A stretch of DNA of 30,553 nt. It comes from DATFAS01 sp035254305. Its GTDB lineage: Bacteria; Bacillota; Bacilli; Aneurinibacillales; RAOX-1. The stretch spans positions 1-30,553 of the forward strand of contig DATFAS010000190.1 of assembly GCA_035254305.1 (NCBI GenBank), read 5' to 3'. The position numbers were made by a program, and so were the translations under genes. Below the pieces are notes generated by a model, which saw only the letters and a list, made by a program, of their open reading frames with translations, did not search any database and was not told the origin of the DNA. Positions within the stretch are counted from its first letter, which is position 1, and each line of letters opens with the position of its first letter. This document shows, one piece after another, positions 1 to 5,756 of the stretch.

Positions 1-34
1 ACAAAAATAGAATAGGCAAATAAAGCTTTCCGTT

Positions 35-59
35 TAACAACGTTTTCATTTATTATAAT
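35..59 (+). promoter_or_regulatory. cre-like operator overlapping a putative promoter of kdgF-kduI
   Basis: A -10 hexamer TATAAT lies at 54-59 with no good -35. Just upstream, positions 35-48 read TAACAACGTTTTCA, which differs at two positions from the LacI/CcpA-family palindrome TGAAAACGTTTTCA. A repressor bound there would cover the promoter. This fits carbon catabolite repression (CcpA) or a LacI-type KdgR, but no such regulator gene is present in the window. The motif match is seen in the sequence; its role is inferred. Confidence 0.35.
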
Positions 60-94
60 AGGTAGTTATGTTAAAATTTTCTTTACCTAAGTGG

Positions 95-112
95 ATGATT
101 AAGTGTAATCAT
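95..112. promoter_or_regulatory. Perfect inverted repeat upstream of kdgF
   Basis: ATGATTA-AGTG-TAATCAT is a perfect 7-bp inverted repeat with a 4-bp spacer. It lies between the TATAAT at 54-59 and the kdgF ribosome binding site, so it falls in the untranslated leader or just after the start of transcription. No T-tract follows, so it is not a terminator. Its size suits a dimeric repressor such as the GntR protein encoded at 1640, but it does not share that gene's own promoter motif. Confidence 0.35.
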
Positions 113-154
113 TACGGCGAAGAATAGAAACTATTGTAAAAGGGAGTGGATTTC

Positions 155-481
155 ATGTTTGTTAAAGGACAATTGGTAGAAGCGGTTGAAACAGGTGCGG
201 GGGTAACACGTAAATTATTAAGCAAAGGTGGCAGCTTGATGATGACAGAGGTTACCTTTCAGAAAAATTCGATTGGAGATATTCATTCTCATCCTCATGA
301 ACAGATTAGCTATATTGTACAAGGTAGCTTCGAGTTTAATTTAGGTGGAGAAATACAAATAATCCAAAAAGGCGACAGCGTTTACATTCCATCTGGTATT
401 TCTCATGGTGTTAAGGCTTTAGAGGATCATTCCATTATTCTCGATATTTTCACACCGCAGCGGGAAGACTTTTTATACTAA
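155..481 (+). CDS. kdgF: KdgF-like cupin, unsaturated uronate ketonisation
   Basis: This 108-residue single-domain cupin matches the size and layout of KdgF, which converts 4,5-unsaturated uronate monomers from pectin or alginate breakdown into the linear keto form used by KduI. The first cupin motif is visible around residues 44-50 (HSHPHEQ) and the second around residues 73-84, ending in His84. The C-terminal LDIFTPxREDFL signature is typical of KdgF. I chose the ATG at 155, preceded by AAAGGGAGTGG, over the in-frame GTG at 146, which sits inside that ribosome binding site. kduI follows 20 bp downstream, so the two genes catalyse consecutive steps in one operon. The enzyme should be cytoplasmic. 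A generic cupin is the alternative; the neighbour makes KdgF likely. Confidence 0.85.
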   Translation: MFVKGQLVEAVETGAGVTRKLLSKGGSLMMTEVTFQKNSIGDIHSHPHEQISYIVQGSFEFNLGGEIQIIQKGDSVYIPSGISHGVKALEDHSIILDIFTPQREDFLY

Positions 482-501
482 AAATAGAAAGGAGAACTAA
501 G

Positions 502-1332
502 ATGGAAATCAGATATGCAGCAAATCCGATAGATGCAAAGCACTATACCACTGAGAGACTAAGAAAAGAGTATTTAATCGAGAACTTGTTTGTGGAGGGA
601 GAAATCCATATGACATATTCTCACCATGATCGCTTTATTATGGGTGGTGCAGTGCCAATAGAGGAAAAGTTATATGTTCAAGGTGCTGAATCCTTACGAA
701 CCAACTATTTTCTTGAACGCCGTGAGATGGGAATTATTAATATTGGGAATTCTGGTCTAATCTGGGTTGATGGAGAAGAGTTCACCTTGGAGAAGAAAGA
801 TTGTTTGTATATAGGGCTTGGAAAAAAGGAAGTATCCTTCCAAAGTATGGATCCAGAGAAACCAGCTCGCTTTTATTTTGTCTCCTCACTAGCACATAAG
901 GAATATCCAATACAGAAGCTTGGCATTGAACAAGCACAACCACAGCATTTAGGCTCCGATAATGAATCGAATAAACGTACAATCTACAGATATATTCACG
1001 AGGACGGTATTAAAAGCTGTCAATTAATGCTTGGTATGACTGTACTTGCGCCAAACAATATGTGGAATACAATGCCAGCCCACATTCATGACCGCAGAAT
1101 GGAAGCATATCTTTATTTTGATTTGGACCAAAATGCGAGAGTCTTCCATTTCATGGGGGAACCTAATGAAACGAGACATCTTGTCGTTAGTAACGAACAA
1201 GTGGTGATTTCACCAAGCTGGTCAATTCATTCGGGTGTAGGAACAAGTAATTACACTTTTATCTGGGCTATGGCTGGGGAGAATTATACCGTTAAGGATA
1301 TGGATTGGGTGGACATGAAGGATTTGAAATAA
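502..1332 (+). CDS. kduI: 5-dehydro-4-deoxy-D-glucuronate isomerase
   Basis: This 276-residue protein is close to the length of E. coli KduI (278). It isomerises 4-deoxy-L-threo-5-hexosulose uronate (DKI) to 3-deoxy-D-glycero-2,5-hexodiulosonate (DKII), the substrate of KduD. The zinc site of the family is intact: His194 and His196 in PAHIHDRR, Glu201, and His243 in WSIHSG. The conserved N-terminal stretch with SHHDRFIMGG is also present. An AAAGGAG ribosome binding site precedes the ATG. It is transcribed with kdgF. Directly after its stop codon lies only a broken tail of kduD, so the next enzyme of the pathway is missing here. In E. coli, KduI has also been linked to glucuronate and galacturonate conversion, which would fit the rest of this locus. 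Confidence 0.95.
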   Translation: MEIRYAANPIDAKHYTTERLRKEYLIENLFVEGEIHMTYSHHDRFIMGGAVPIEEKLYVQGAESLRTNYFLERREMGIINIGNSGLIWVDGEEFTLEKKDCLYIGLGKKEVSFQSMDPEKPARFYFVSSLAHKEYPIQKLGIEQAQPQHLGSDNESNKRTIYRYIHEDGIKSCQLMLGMTVLAPNNMWNTMPAHIHDRRMEAYLYFDLDQNARVFHFMGEPNETRHLVVSNEQVVISPSWSIHSGVGTSNYTFIWAMAGENYTVKDMDWVDMKDLK

Positions 1333-1356
1333 GGTAACCAAAAAATAGGAAATAGT

Positions 1357-1466
1357 TGGAGTACGCCAGAGGACCCGGAGGTTTAGCTGTCTTCCTAGCA
1401 ACGTCTGTTTCTAATTCTATAAATGGACATCCTCTAATAGTAGACGGGTGTTGGATGGCAAGATAA
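1357..1466 (+). pseudogene. kduD: Relic of kduD (SDR dehydrogenase C-terminus), truncated and frameshifted
   Basis: Two adjacent frames together encode the end of a KduD-type short-chain dehydrogenase. The frame from 1357 reads WSTPEDP, matching the family's RWGxPEDL motif. The frame from 1377 reads GGLAVFLATSVSNSINGH, then the PLIVDGCWMAR ending, then TAA at 1464-1466, matching the typical GAAVFLAS...VNGHxxxVDGGWLAR tail. The frames join at the CCC run at 1374-1376, consistent with loss of one base. About 220 N-terminal codons, including the Rossmann and YxxxK regions, are absent. The relic starts within about 25 bp of the kduI stop. A deletion joining kduI to the kduD tail is the simplest explanation. 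Confidence 0.8.
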
Positions 1467-1479
1467 TCAATTTAAGTTT

Positions 1480-1514
1480 GGAGAGGATCTAGATAGGTTC
1501 TCTCCATTTTATTT
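1480..1514 (+). terminator. Terminator of the kdgF-kduI operon
   Basis: GGAGAGGA at 1480-1487 pairs with TTCTCTCC at 1498-1505 (one G-T pair) around a 10-nt loop, followed by ATTTTATTT. It lies just after the kduD relic and is presumably the original end of the kduI-kduD operon. Confidence 0.65.
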
Positions 1515-1575
1515 GTATATAGAATTTATTCATAATCAGAATAATACTTTCTCCATTACGAACAAAAACGAGTGA

Positions 1576-1604
1576 TTGACTGAAAAGCCTTCGTTGATTA
1601 GTAT
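1576..1604 (+). promoter_or_regulatory. Sigma-A promoter of the GntR regulator
   Basis: TTGACT at 1576-1581 and TAGTAT at 1599-1604 are separated by exactly 17 bp. The gene start is 36 bp downstream. The -10 box is also the beginning of the candidate operator at 1599-1618, which suggests autorepression. Confidence 0.65.
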
Positions 1605-1618
1605 ACAACCATGGTAGT
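1599..1618. promoter_or_regulatory. Candidate GntR operator at its own promoter
   Basis: Read on the minus strand this stretch is ACTACCATGGTTGTATACTA. It matches the plus-strand sequence at 9764-9783, in front of uxaC, at 15 of 20 positions, with both outer blocks (ACTACCAT and GTATA-TA) conserved and the central four bases different. Conserved arms with a variable centre are what one expects of a dimeric repressor. Assignment to the GntR protein at 1640 is inferred from position only. Confidence 0.45.
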
Positions 1619-1639
1619 ATTTCCTATATAGGGGGTGAC

Positions 1640-2317
1640 ATGTTATTCATGCTTAGACGCAATCCTAGTTCCTCCCGTCACTATGTGTATAAATTTTTAC
1701 GGGATCAGATATTAGAACTAAAACTTGAACCAGGTGTGGGCCTTTCGGAAAACGAAATCTCTGAAAAGCTGAAAGTAAGCCGAACGCCGGTAAGAGAGGC
1801 ATTCCTTAGTTTATCACAGGAAGGTTTGCTAGAGATTTATCCACAGAGAGGGACGTTTGTTTCCTTAATAGATTTAGAATTAGTTGAAGAAGCAAGATTT
1901 ATGCGGCAACAATTAGAGATAGCTGTTGTTAAATTAGCATGTGAAGAATTTCCTGAAGATAAATTGAATGCCTTAGAACTTAATTTAAAAATGCAGGAGA
2001 TTTGTAGGGATCAACTTAATCATCAAAAGTTATTTGATCTAGATGAGGAATTTCACCGCACGATTTTTCAAGGTTGTAAAAAAGAAAAAATATGGTTAGC
2101 TATGCAACCTATGAATGCACATTTCAACCGAATTAGAATCCTACGCTTAACAACAAACTACAATTGGAACAATATTCTTTCTCAACACATGGAGATATTT
2201 CAAGCGATTAAAGATCGAAATGTACAAAGAGCTACAAAAATAATGGATAACCACCTTACACTCGTTGTTTTTGATAAAGAAGAAATGAAACGAGTGAATC
2301 CGAAGTATTTTAAGTAA
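1640..2317 (+). CDS. GntR-family transcriptional regulator, FCD (FadR) subfamily
   Basis: This 225-residue protein has an N-terminal winged helix (about residues 15-75, with the family pattern LSENEISEKLKVSRTPVREAF) and a C-terminal all-helical FCD domain (about 85-210). Candidate metal-ligand histidines are seen in DEEFHRTIF, SQHMEIF and MDNHLT. FCD regulators such as UxuR and ExuR bind uronates or related acids and repress uronate genes, so this is the likely local repressor, releasing on an intermediate such as fructuronate. The effector is inferred. A GGGGGTG ribosome binding site at 1631-1637 sits very near the ATG at 1640, so the ATG at 1649 (222 residues) is an equally plausible start. 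The gene is monocistronic between a good promoter and a good terminator. Confidence 0.88.
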   Translation: MLFMLRRNPSSSRHYVYKFLRDQILELKLEPGVGLSENEISEKLKVSRTPVREAFLSLSQEGLLEIYPQRGTFVSLIDLELVEEARFMRQQLEIAVVKLACEEFPEDKLNALELNLKMQEICRDQLNHQKLFDLDEEFHRTIFQGCKKEKIWLAMQPMNAHFNRIRILRLTTNYNWNNILSQHMEIFQAIKDRNVQRATKIMDNHLTLVVFDKEEMKRVNPKYFK

Positions 2318-2408
2318 ACAGAAATCAAACAGGATTTATTGTTATTGTGTTGGATAATATCAATGAATTAACCGTGAAATAATAGCCTATAAAGGGATTA
2401 GTTAAATG

Positions 2409-2443
2409 GGATTAAAGTCTAACTTTAATCCTATTTTCATTTT
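2409..2443 (+). terminator. Terminator of the GntR gene
   Basis: GGATTAAAGT and ACTTTAATCC form a perfect 10-bp stem with a 3-nt loop (2409-2431), followed by TATTTTCATTTT. It separates gntR from the TRAP operon. Confidence 0.85.
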
Positions 2444-2517
2444 GTAAAATAGTGTTTGATTATCAAATTAGCACATCAAATCATCAATTTGTTGAATAGG
2501 AAAATTGGAAATATATT

Positions 2518-2562
2518 AAAAAATCTTTAAAATACCTAAAAAAAGTATAAAAAAATCTAAAA
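2518..2562. promoter_or_regulatory. Phased A-tracts upstream of the TRAP promoter
   Basis: Five runs of A (4-7 nt) are centred at about 2520, 2530, 2541, 2552 and 2560, that is every 9-11 bp. Such phasing gives intrinsically bent DNA and can act as an UP-element-like activator of a promoter just downstream; the presumed promoter lies at 2574-2600. The 60 bp before it contain several ATCAA repeats (2462-2487) of unknown meaning. Confidence 0.5.
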
Positions 2563-2573
2563 TTCACACGGTT

Positions 2574-2620
2574 TTGCAAATGAGTGAAAGCATTTACAAT
2601 ATATTTTGTAAGCACTTTCT
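2574..2620 (+). promoter_or_regulatory. TRAP operon promoter with two cre-like boxes
   Basis: A weak promoter is suggested by TTGCAA (2574-2579) and TACAAT (2595-2600), with a short 15-bp spacer. Overlapping it are TGAAAGCATTTACA at 2585-2598 and TGTAAGCACTTTCT at 2607-2620. Both follow the CcpA cre consensus except that the central CG is CA. The two boxes are 22 bp apart, two helical turns, so bound dimers would face the same side. Catabolite repression of uronate uptake, or control by a LacI-type regulator, is inferred. Confidence 0.5.
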
Positions 2621-2640
2621 AAAGGGAAGGGGAATCAGTG

Positions 2641-3138
2641 ATGAGAGGGCTTAAACGTCTATTTTTATCATTGGATAGTATTTTCGAAAACGCTGCTATT
2701 GTTTCACTCATTGTGATGATTGTAATTGTCACGCTACAAGTTTTTACACGGAAATTGTTTAACTTTGTATTCTTTTGGTCAGAAGAAGTTACTTTGGTTC
2801 TGTTATGTTGGTTTTCGTTTATGGGAATTGCAATAGGCTTTCGGGAAAAATTGCATTTAGCCATTGATTCCATTACGAACATGATGCCTGCTTGGGTAAA
2901 CAAAGTGATTGATAAAGCGGTGCTGCTAAGTACGATTGCTTTTGGGTATTTTCTGCTTAAATATGGTTGGGACTTTACCGTACTTATGGCAGATTCCACA
3001 CTGCCCGCAACGAAAATGTCTAACAGTTGGTTTTATGCTGTGATGCCGCTTACAGGTTTAATGATTATCATTTACGCGGTTTTACAAATTCTTGGCATTG
3101 AAACCAAACGACATAACGTAGGAGGGGGCGGACACTAA
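2641..3138 (+). CDS. dctQ: TRAP transporter small permease (DctQ)
   Basis: This 165-residue membrane protein has four hydrophobic segments (roughly residues 15-40, 50-70, 90-110 and 125-150), the size and topology of DctQ subunits, which stabilise the large permease of tripartite ATP-independent periplasmic transporters. The stretch with FFWSEEV in the second helix region followed by the GIAIGFREKLHLAID segment is typical of the family. I chose the ATG at 2641, 7 bp after an AAGGGGA site, over the GTG directly before it. It ends 2 bp before dctM and forms an operon with dctM and dctP. Given the surrounding uronate genes, the complex probably imports glucuronate or unsaturated uronates; that substrate is inferred. 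Confidence 0.92.
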   Translation: MRGLKRLFLSLDSIFENAAIVSLIVMIVIVTLQVFTRKLFNFVFFWSEEVTLVLLCWFSFMGIAIGFREKLHLAIDSITNMMPAWVNKVIDKAVLLSTIAFGYFLLKYGWDFTVLMADSTLPATKMSNSWFYAVMPLTGLMIIIYAVLQILGIETKRHNVGGGGH

Positions 3139-3140
3139 TT

Positions 3141-4436
3141 ATGGATACATCTACGATTGCAATCATTATCCTAATTGCCAGCTTTGCTGGGATGCTGATC
3201 TTCCGTTTCCCGGTTGCACTTTCATTGGCTGGATCCACACTTCTTACGCTATTGTATATGGGGATGCCGCTTGAAGTAGTAGGTCAGAGGATGATTCAAG
3301 GAATTAACTCTTATGCATTATTGACAATCCCATTCTTCATCTTGGCAGGGCAATTGATGAATGAGGGTGGTCTTGCGGCTCGATTGATCGATTTCGCCAT
3401 GCTTCTGGTAGGGCGATTCCGTGGTGGATTGGCCATGGTTAACTGTCTTGCATGTTTGATGTTTGGGAACATCTCTGGTTCCGCGGCAGCAGACGTTTCT
3501 TCGATCGGTTCCGTCATGATTCCGATGATGCAGAAAAAGGGATACAGTAAAGAATTTTCTACAGGATTGACAACAGCAGCTGCTATTCAGGGCGTTGTTG
3601 TTCCACCAAGCCACAACTTGATTTTGTTCTCGCTAGCTTCCGGAGGAGTATCCATAGCTTCATTGTTTATGGCTGGTGTGGTACCAGGAATTCTTATGTG
3701 TGTATGTCTTATGATTGCTAGCCGTCATTTGGCGATTAAACAAGGATTTACCCAGACGCAGGTTGTTGATCGCAAAGATATACCGAGAGTAATCAAGGAC
3801 GGTATTATCGCTATTATTCCAGTCGTTATCATACTTGGTGGAATTTTCTCAGGTTGGTTTACAGCTTCGGAGTCCGGTGCAATCGCTGTCTTGTATGCAT
3901 TCATTGTTACTTTCTTCTACTTTAGGGAAATACCATTAAGCCGAATGAAGATCATTATCATCCGTACATTCCGCACGGTATCTATGGTATTGTTCTTGAT
4001 CGCTGCTTCTAATGCCTTGGGTTACGCACTAGCATTCCTTAAAATCCCTACGCTTGTTACGGATACGCTGCTAGGCGTTTCACATAATCCATTTATTGTA
4101 TTGCTTATCATTAACGTGCTGCTTCTCATTCTCGGATGTGGAATGGATATGGCTCCACTTATCTTGATCATGACGCCGATCCTTCTTCCTGTAACGACTG
4201 CACTTGGAATGGATCCGATCCATTTTGGTATTATGTTAATGTTAAACTTAGGAATTGGGCTTCTTACCCCACCGGTGGGAGCAGTATTGTTTATCGGCTG
4301 TGCCATTGGAGATATATCTATTGGAAAAGGGGCGCGGGCCATGGCTCCGTTCGGATTGATCCTACTTGTTTGTCTGATGCTTATTACCTATATACCTCAG
4401 ATAAGTCTATGGCTGCCTCATTTGATGAAACACTAG
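3141..4436 (+). CDS. dctM: TRAP transporter large permease (DctM)
   Basis: This 431-residue protein has about 12 hydrophobic segments and matches DctM/SiaM large permeases in length (about 425). Recognisable stretches are the early FRFPVALSLAG segment, the TIPFFILAGQLMNEGGLA motif near residue 60, FGNISGSAAADVSSIGS near 110, the VVVPPSHNLILFSLASGG region, and the second-half GLLTPPVGAVLF motif. It forms the sodium-coupled translocation unit with DctQ and takes substrate from the lipoprotein encoded next. A GGAGGGGG site 12 bp before the ATG lies inside the end of dctQ, so the two genes are translationally close. Confidence 0.95.
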   Translation: MDTSTIAIIILIASFAGMLIFRFPVALSLAGSTLLTLLYMGMPLEVVGQRMIQGINSYALLTIPFFILAGQLMNEGGLAARLIDFAMLLVGRFRGGLAMVNCLACLMFGNISGSAAADVSSIGSVMIPMMQKKGYSKEFSTGLTTAAAIQGVVVPPSHNLILFSLASGGVSIASLFMAGVVPGILMCVCLMIASRHLAIKQGFTQTQVVDRKDIPRVIKDGIIAIIPVVIILGGIFSGWFTASESGAIAVLYAFIVTFFYFREIPLSRMKIIIIRTFRTVSMVLFLIAASNALGYALAFLKIPTLVTDTLLGVSHNPFIVLLIINVLLLILGCGMDMAPLILIMTPILLPVTTALGMDPIHFGIMLMLNLGIGLLTPPVGAVLFIGCAIGDISIGKGARAMAPFGLILLVCLMLITYIPQISLWLPHLMKH

Positions 4437-4456
4437 GTTTATAACTAGCAATTTCG

Positions 4457-4480
4457 ATACACTTTCATATATCGAGATGA
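4457..4480 (+). repeat. Small hairpin between dctM and dctP
   Basis: TCGATA and TATCGA form a 6-bp stem in the 84-bp gap between the permease and the binding-protein gene. No T-tract follows directly, so it is more likely an mRNA processing or 3'-end stabilising hairpin than a full terminator. Such elements can raise binding-protein expression relative to the permease. Confidence 0.3.
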
Positions 4481-4520
4481 ACAATTTTTACAAAAAACTT
4501 AAGGGTTAAGGGGGATTATT

Positions 4521-5561
4521 ATGAAAACGAGTAAAAAGGCTTTGACTGCAATTGTGGGTACTATCGTAACAGCAAGTATGGTTCTTACCGCTTGTGGTGG
4601 TGGAGGAAATGCTGCTAAACCGGCAGATCAAGCTTCAAAACCTGCAGCAGAAGGCAAGAAGTTATCGTTCCGTTTAGCTGATGCTCACCCAGACAATTAC
4701 CCAACTGTGTTAGGGGATAAGAAATTCGCTGAGCTTGTTAACCAAAAGTCCAATGGTCGTATCAAGATCGACGTTTTCGCGAATGGACAGCTTGGCGATG
4801 AGAAATCTGTTATTGAACAAGTTCAGTTAGGTGCAGTAGAATTTACTCGTGTAAGCACTGGTCCATTGGCTGAGTTCAGTAAACCTTTAGGCGTATTTAG
4901 TCTCCCTTATATTTTCGATAATACTGAGCATGAATGGAATTTCCTAAACAGTCCCAAGGGTGATGAGCTCTTGAAAGGATTGGAAGCATCTAAACTAGAA
5001 GGTCTTGCTTATTATGATTCTGGTGCCCGTAGTTTCTATTCTACAAAGCCTATGAATAGTGTGGACGATATGAAAGGCCAAAAAATCCGTGTTATTCAAA
5101 ATAAAATCAACATCGATTTGATGGAGGCTCTCGGCGCGAACGCATCCCCAATGCCATACGGAGAAGTATTCAGTTCTCTTCAGACGGGAGTTATTGATGC
5201 AGCGGAAAACAATATGCCAAGTTATGTTTCTGCTAACCATTTCCAAGTAGCTAAAAACTTGATTCTTGATGCTCACCAGCGTGTACCAGAAGTACTGATG
5301 GCAAGTAAAGCGATTTGGGATAAATTAGGTGATGAGGATAAGAAGATTATCCAAGAAGCTGCTAAGGAATCTGTAGCCACTGAACGCCAAGAGTGGGACA
5401 AAATGGAGAAAGACTCAGCTGAAAAAGCTAAAGCTGCTGGTGTAAACATTGTTGAAGTGAAAGATCTTAAGCCTTGGCAGGATAAAGTGAAACCAGTTAT
5501 CGATAAGTACCGTGCTGATTATGGTGACGTGCTTGATGCTATCGCAAAAGCTAGAAAATAA
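4521..5561 (+). CDS. dctP: TRAP transporter solute-binding lipoprotein (DctP family)
   Basis: This 346-residue extracytoplasmic binding protein starts with a lipoprotein signal ending in the lipobox LTAC (Cys25), followed by a glycine-rich linker, so it should be anchored to the outer face of the membrane. The mature part has the DctP fold signatures: FADAHP-like FRLADAHPDNYP near residue 52, GQLGDEKSVIEQVQLG, and MKGQKIRVIQNKINIDLM, whose Arg is the usual carboxylate-binding residue of the family. The substrate is therefore probably a sugar acid; uronate is inferred from the neighbouring genes. A good AAGGGGG site precedes the ATG. It is the last gene of the TRAP operon and is followed by a strong terminator. 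Confidence 0.93.
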   Translation: MKTSKKALTAIVGTIVTASMVLTACGGGGNAAKPADQASKPAAEGKKLSFRLADAHPDNYPTVLGDKKFAELVNQKSNGRIKIDVFANGQLGDEKSVIEQVQLGAVEFTRVSTGPLAEFSKPLGVFSLPYIFDNTEHEWNFLNSPKGDELLKGLEASKLEGLAYYDSGARSFYSTKPMNSVDDMKGQKIRVIQNKINIDLMEALGANASPMPYGEVFSSLQTGVIDAAENNMPSYVSANHFQVAKNLILDAHQRVPEVLMASKAIWDKLGDEDKKIIQEAAKESVATERQEWDKMEKDSAEKAKAAGVNIVEVKDLKPWQDKVKPVIDKYRADYGDVLDAIAKARK

Positions 5562-5592
5562 TTCTTAAAAGGGATATAAAGCCAAATATTTT

Positions 5593-5645
5593 GAAAGACT
5601 ATGCGAAGCAAATTTTAAATTGATTTCGCGTAGTCTTTCTTTGGC
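5593..5645 (+). terminator. Terminator of the TRAP operon
   Basis: GAAAGACTATGCGAA (5593-5607) pairs with TTCGCGTAGTCTTTC (5625-5639), 15 bp with one G-T pair, around a 17-nt A/T loop, followed by a short T-containing stretch. The stem is unusually long and strong. It separates the transporter from the kinase gene. Confidence 0.8.
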
Positions 5646-5756
5646 ATATTTTGAATTCTGTCTCTGTATAGGGTAACAAGGCCGGCACCTTCGCCTTAAG
5701 GCTTGGCTTGTCAAGCTTTACTATCATTTATAAATGGCAGAAGAATAGGGTGAGTT

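Noticed and set aside
4136..4444. 102-codon plus-strand open frame inside dctM
   Set aside because: It lies in another frame of a clearly coding TRAP permease, has no ribosome binding site and no recognisable domain.
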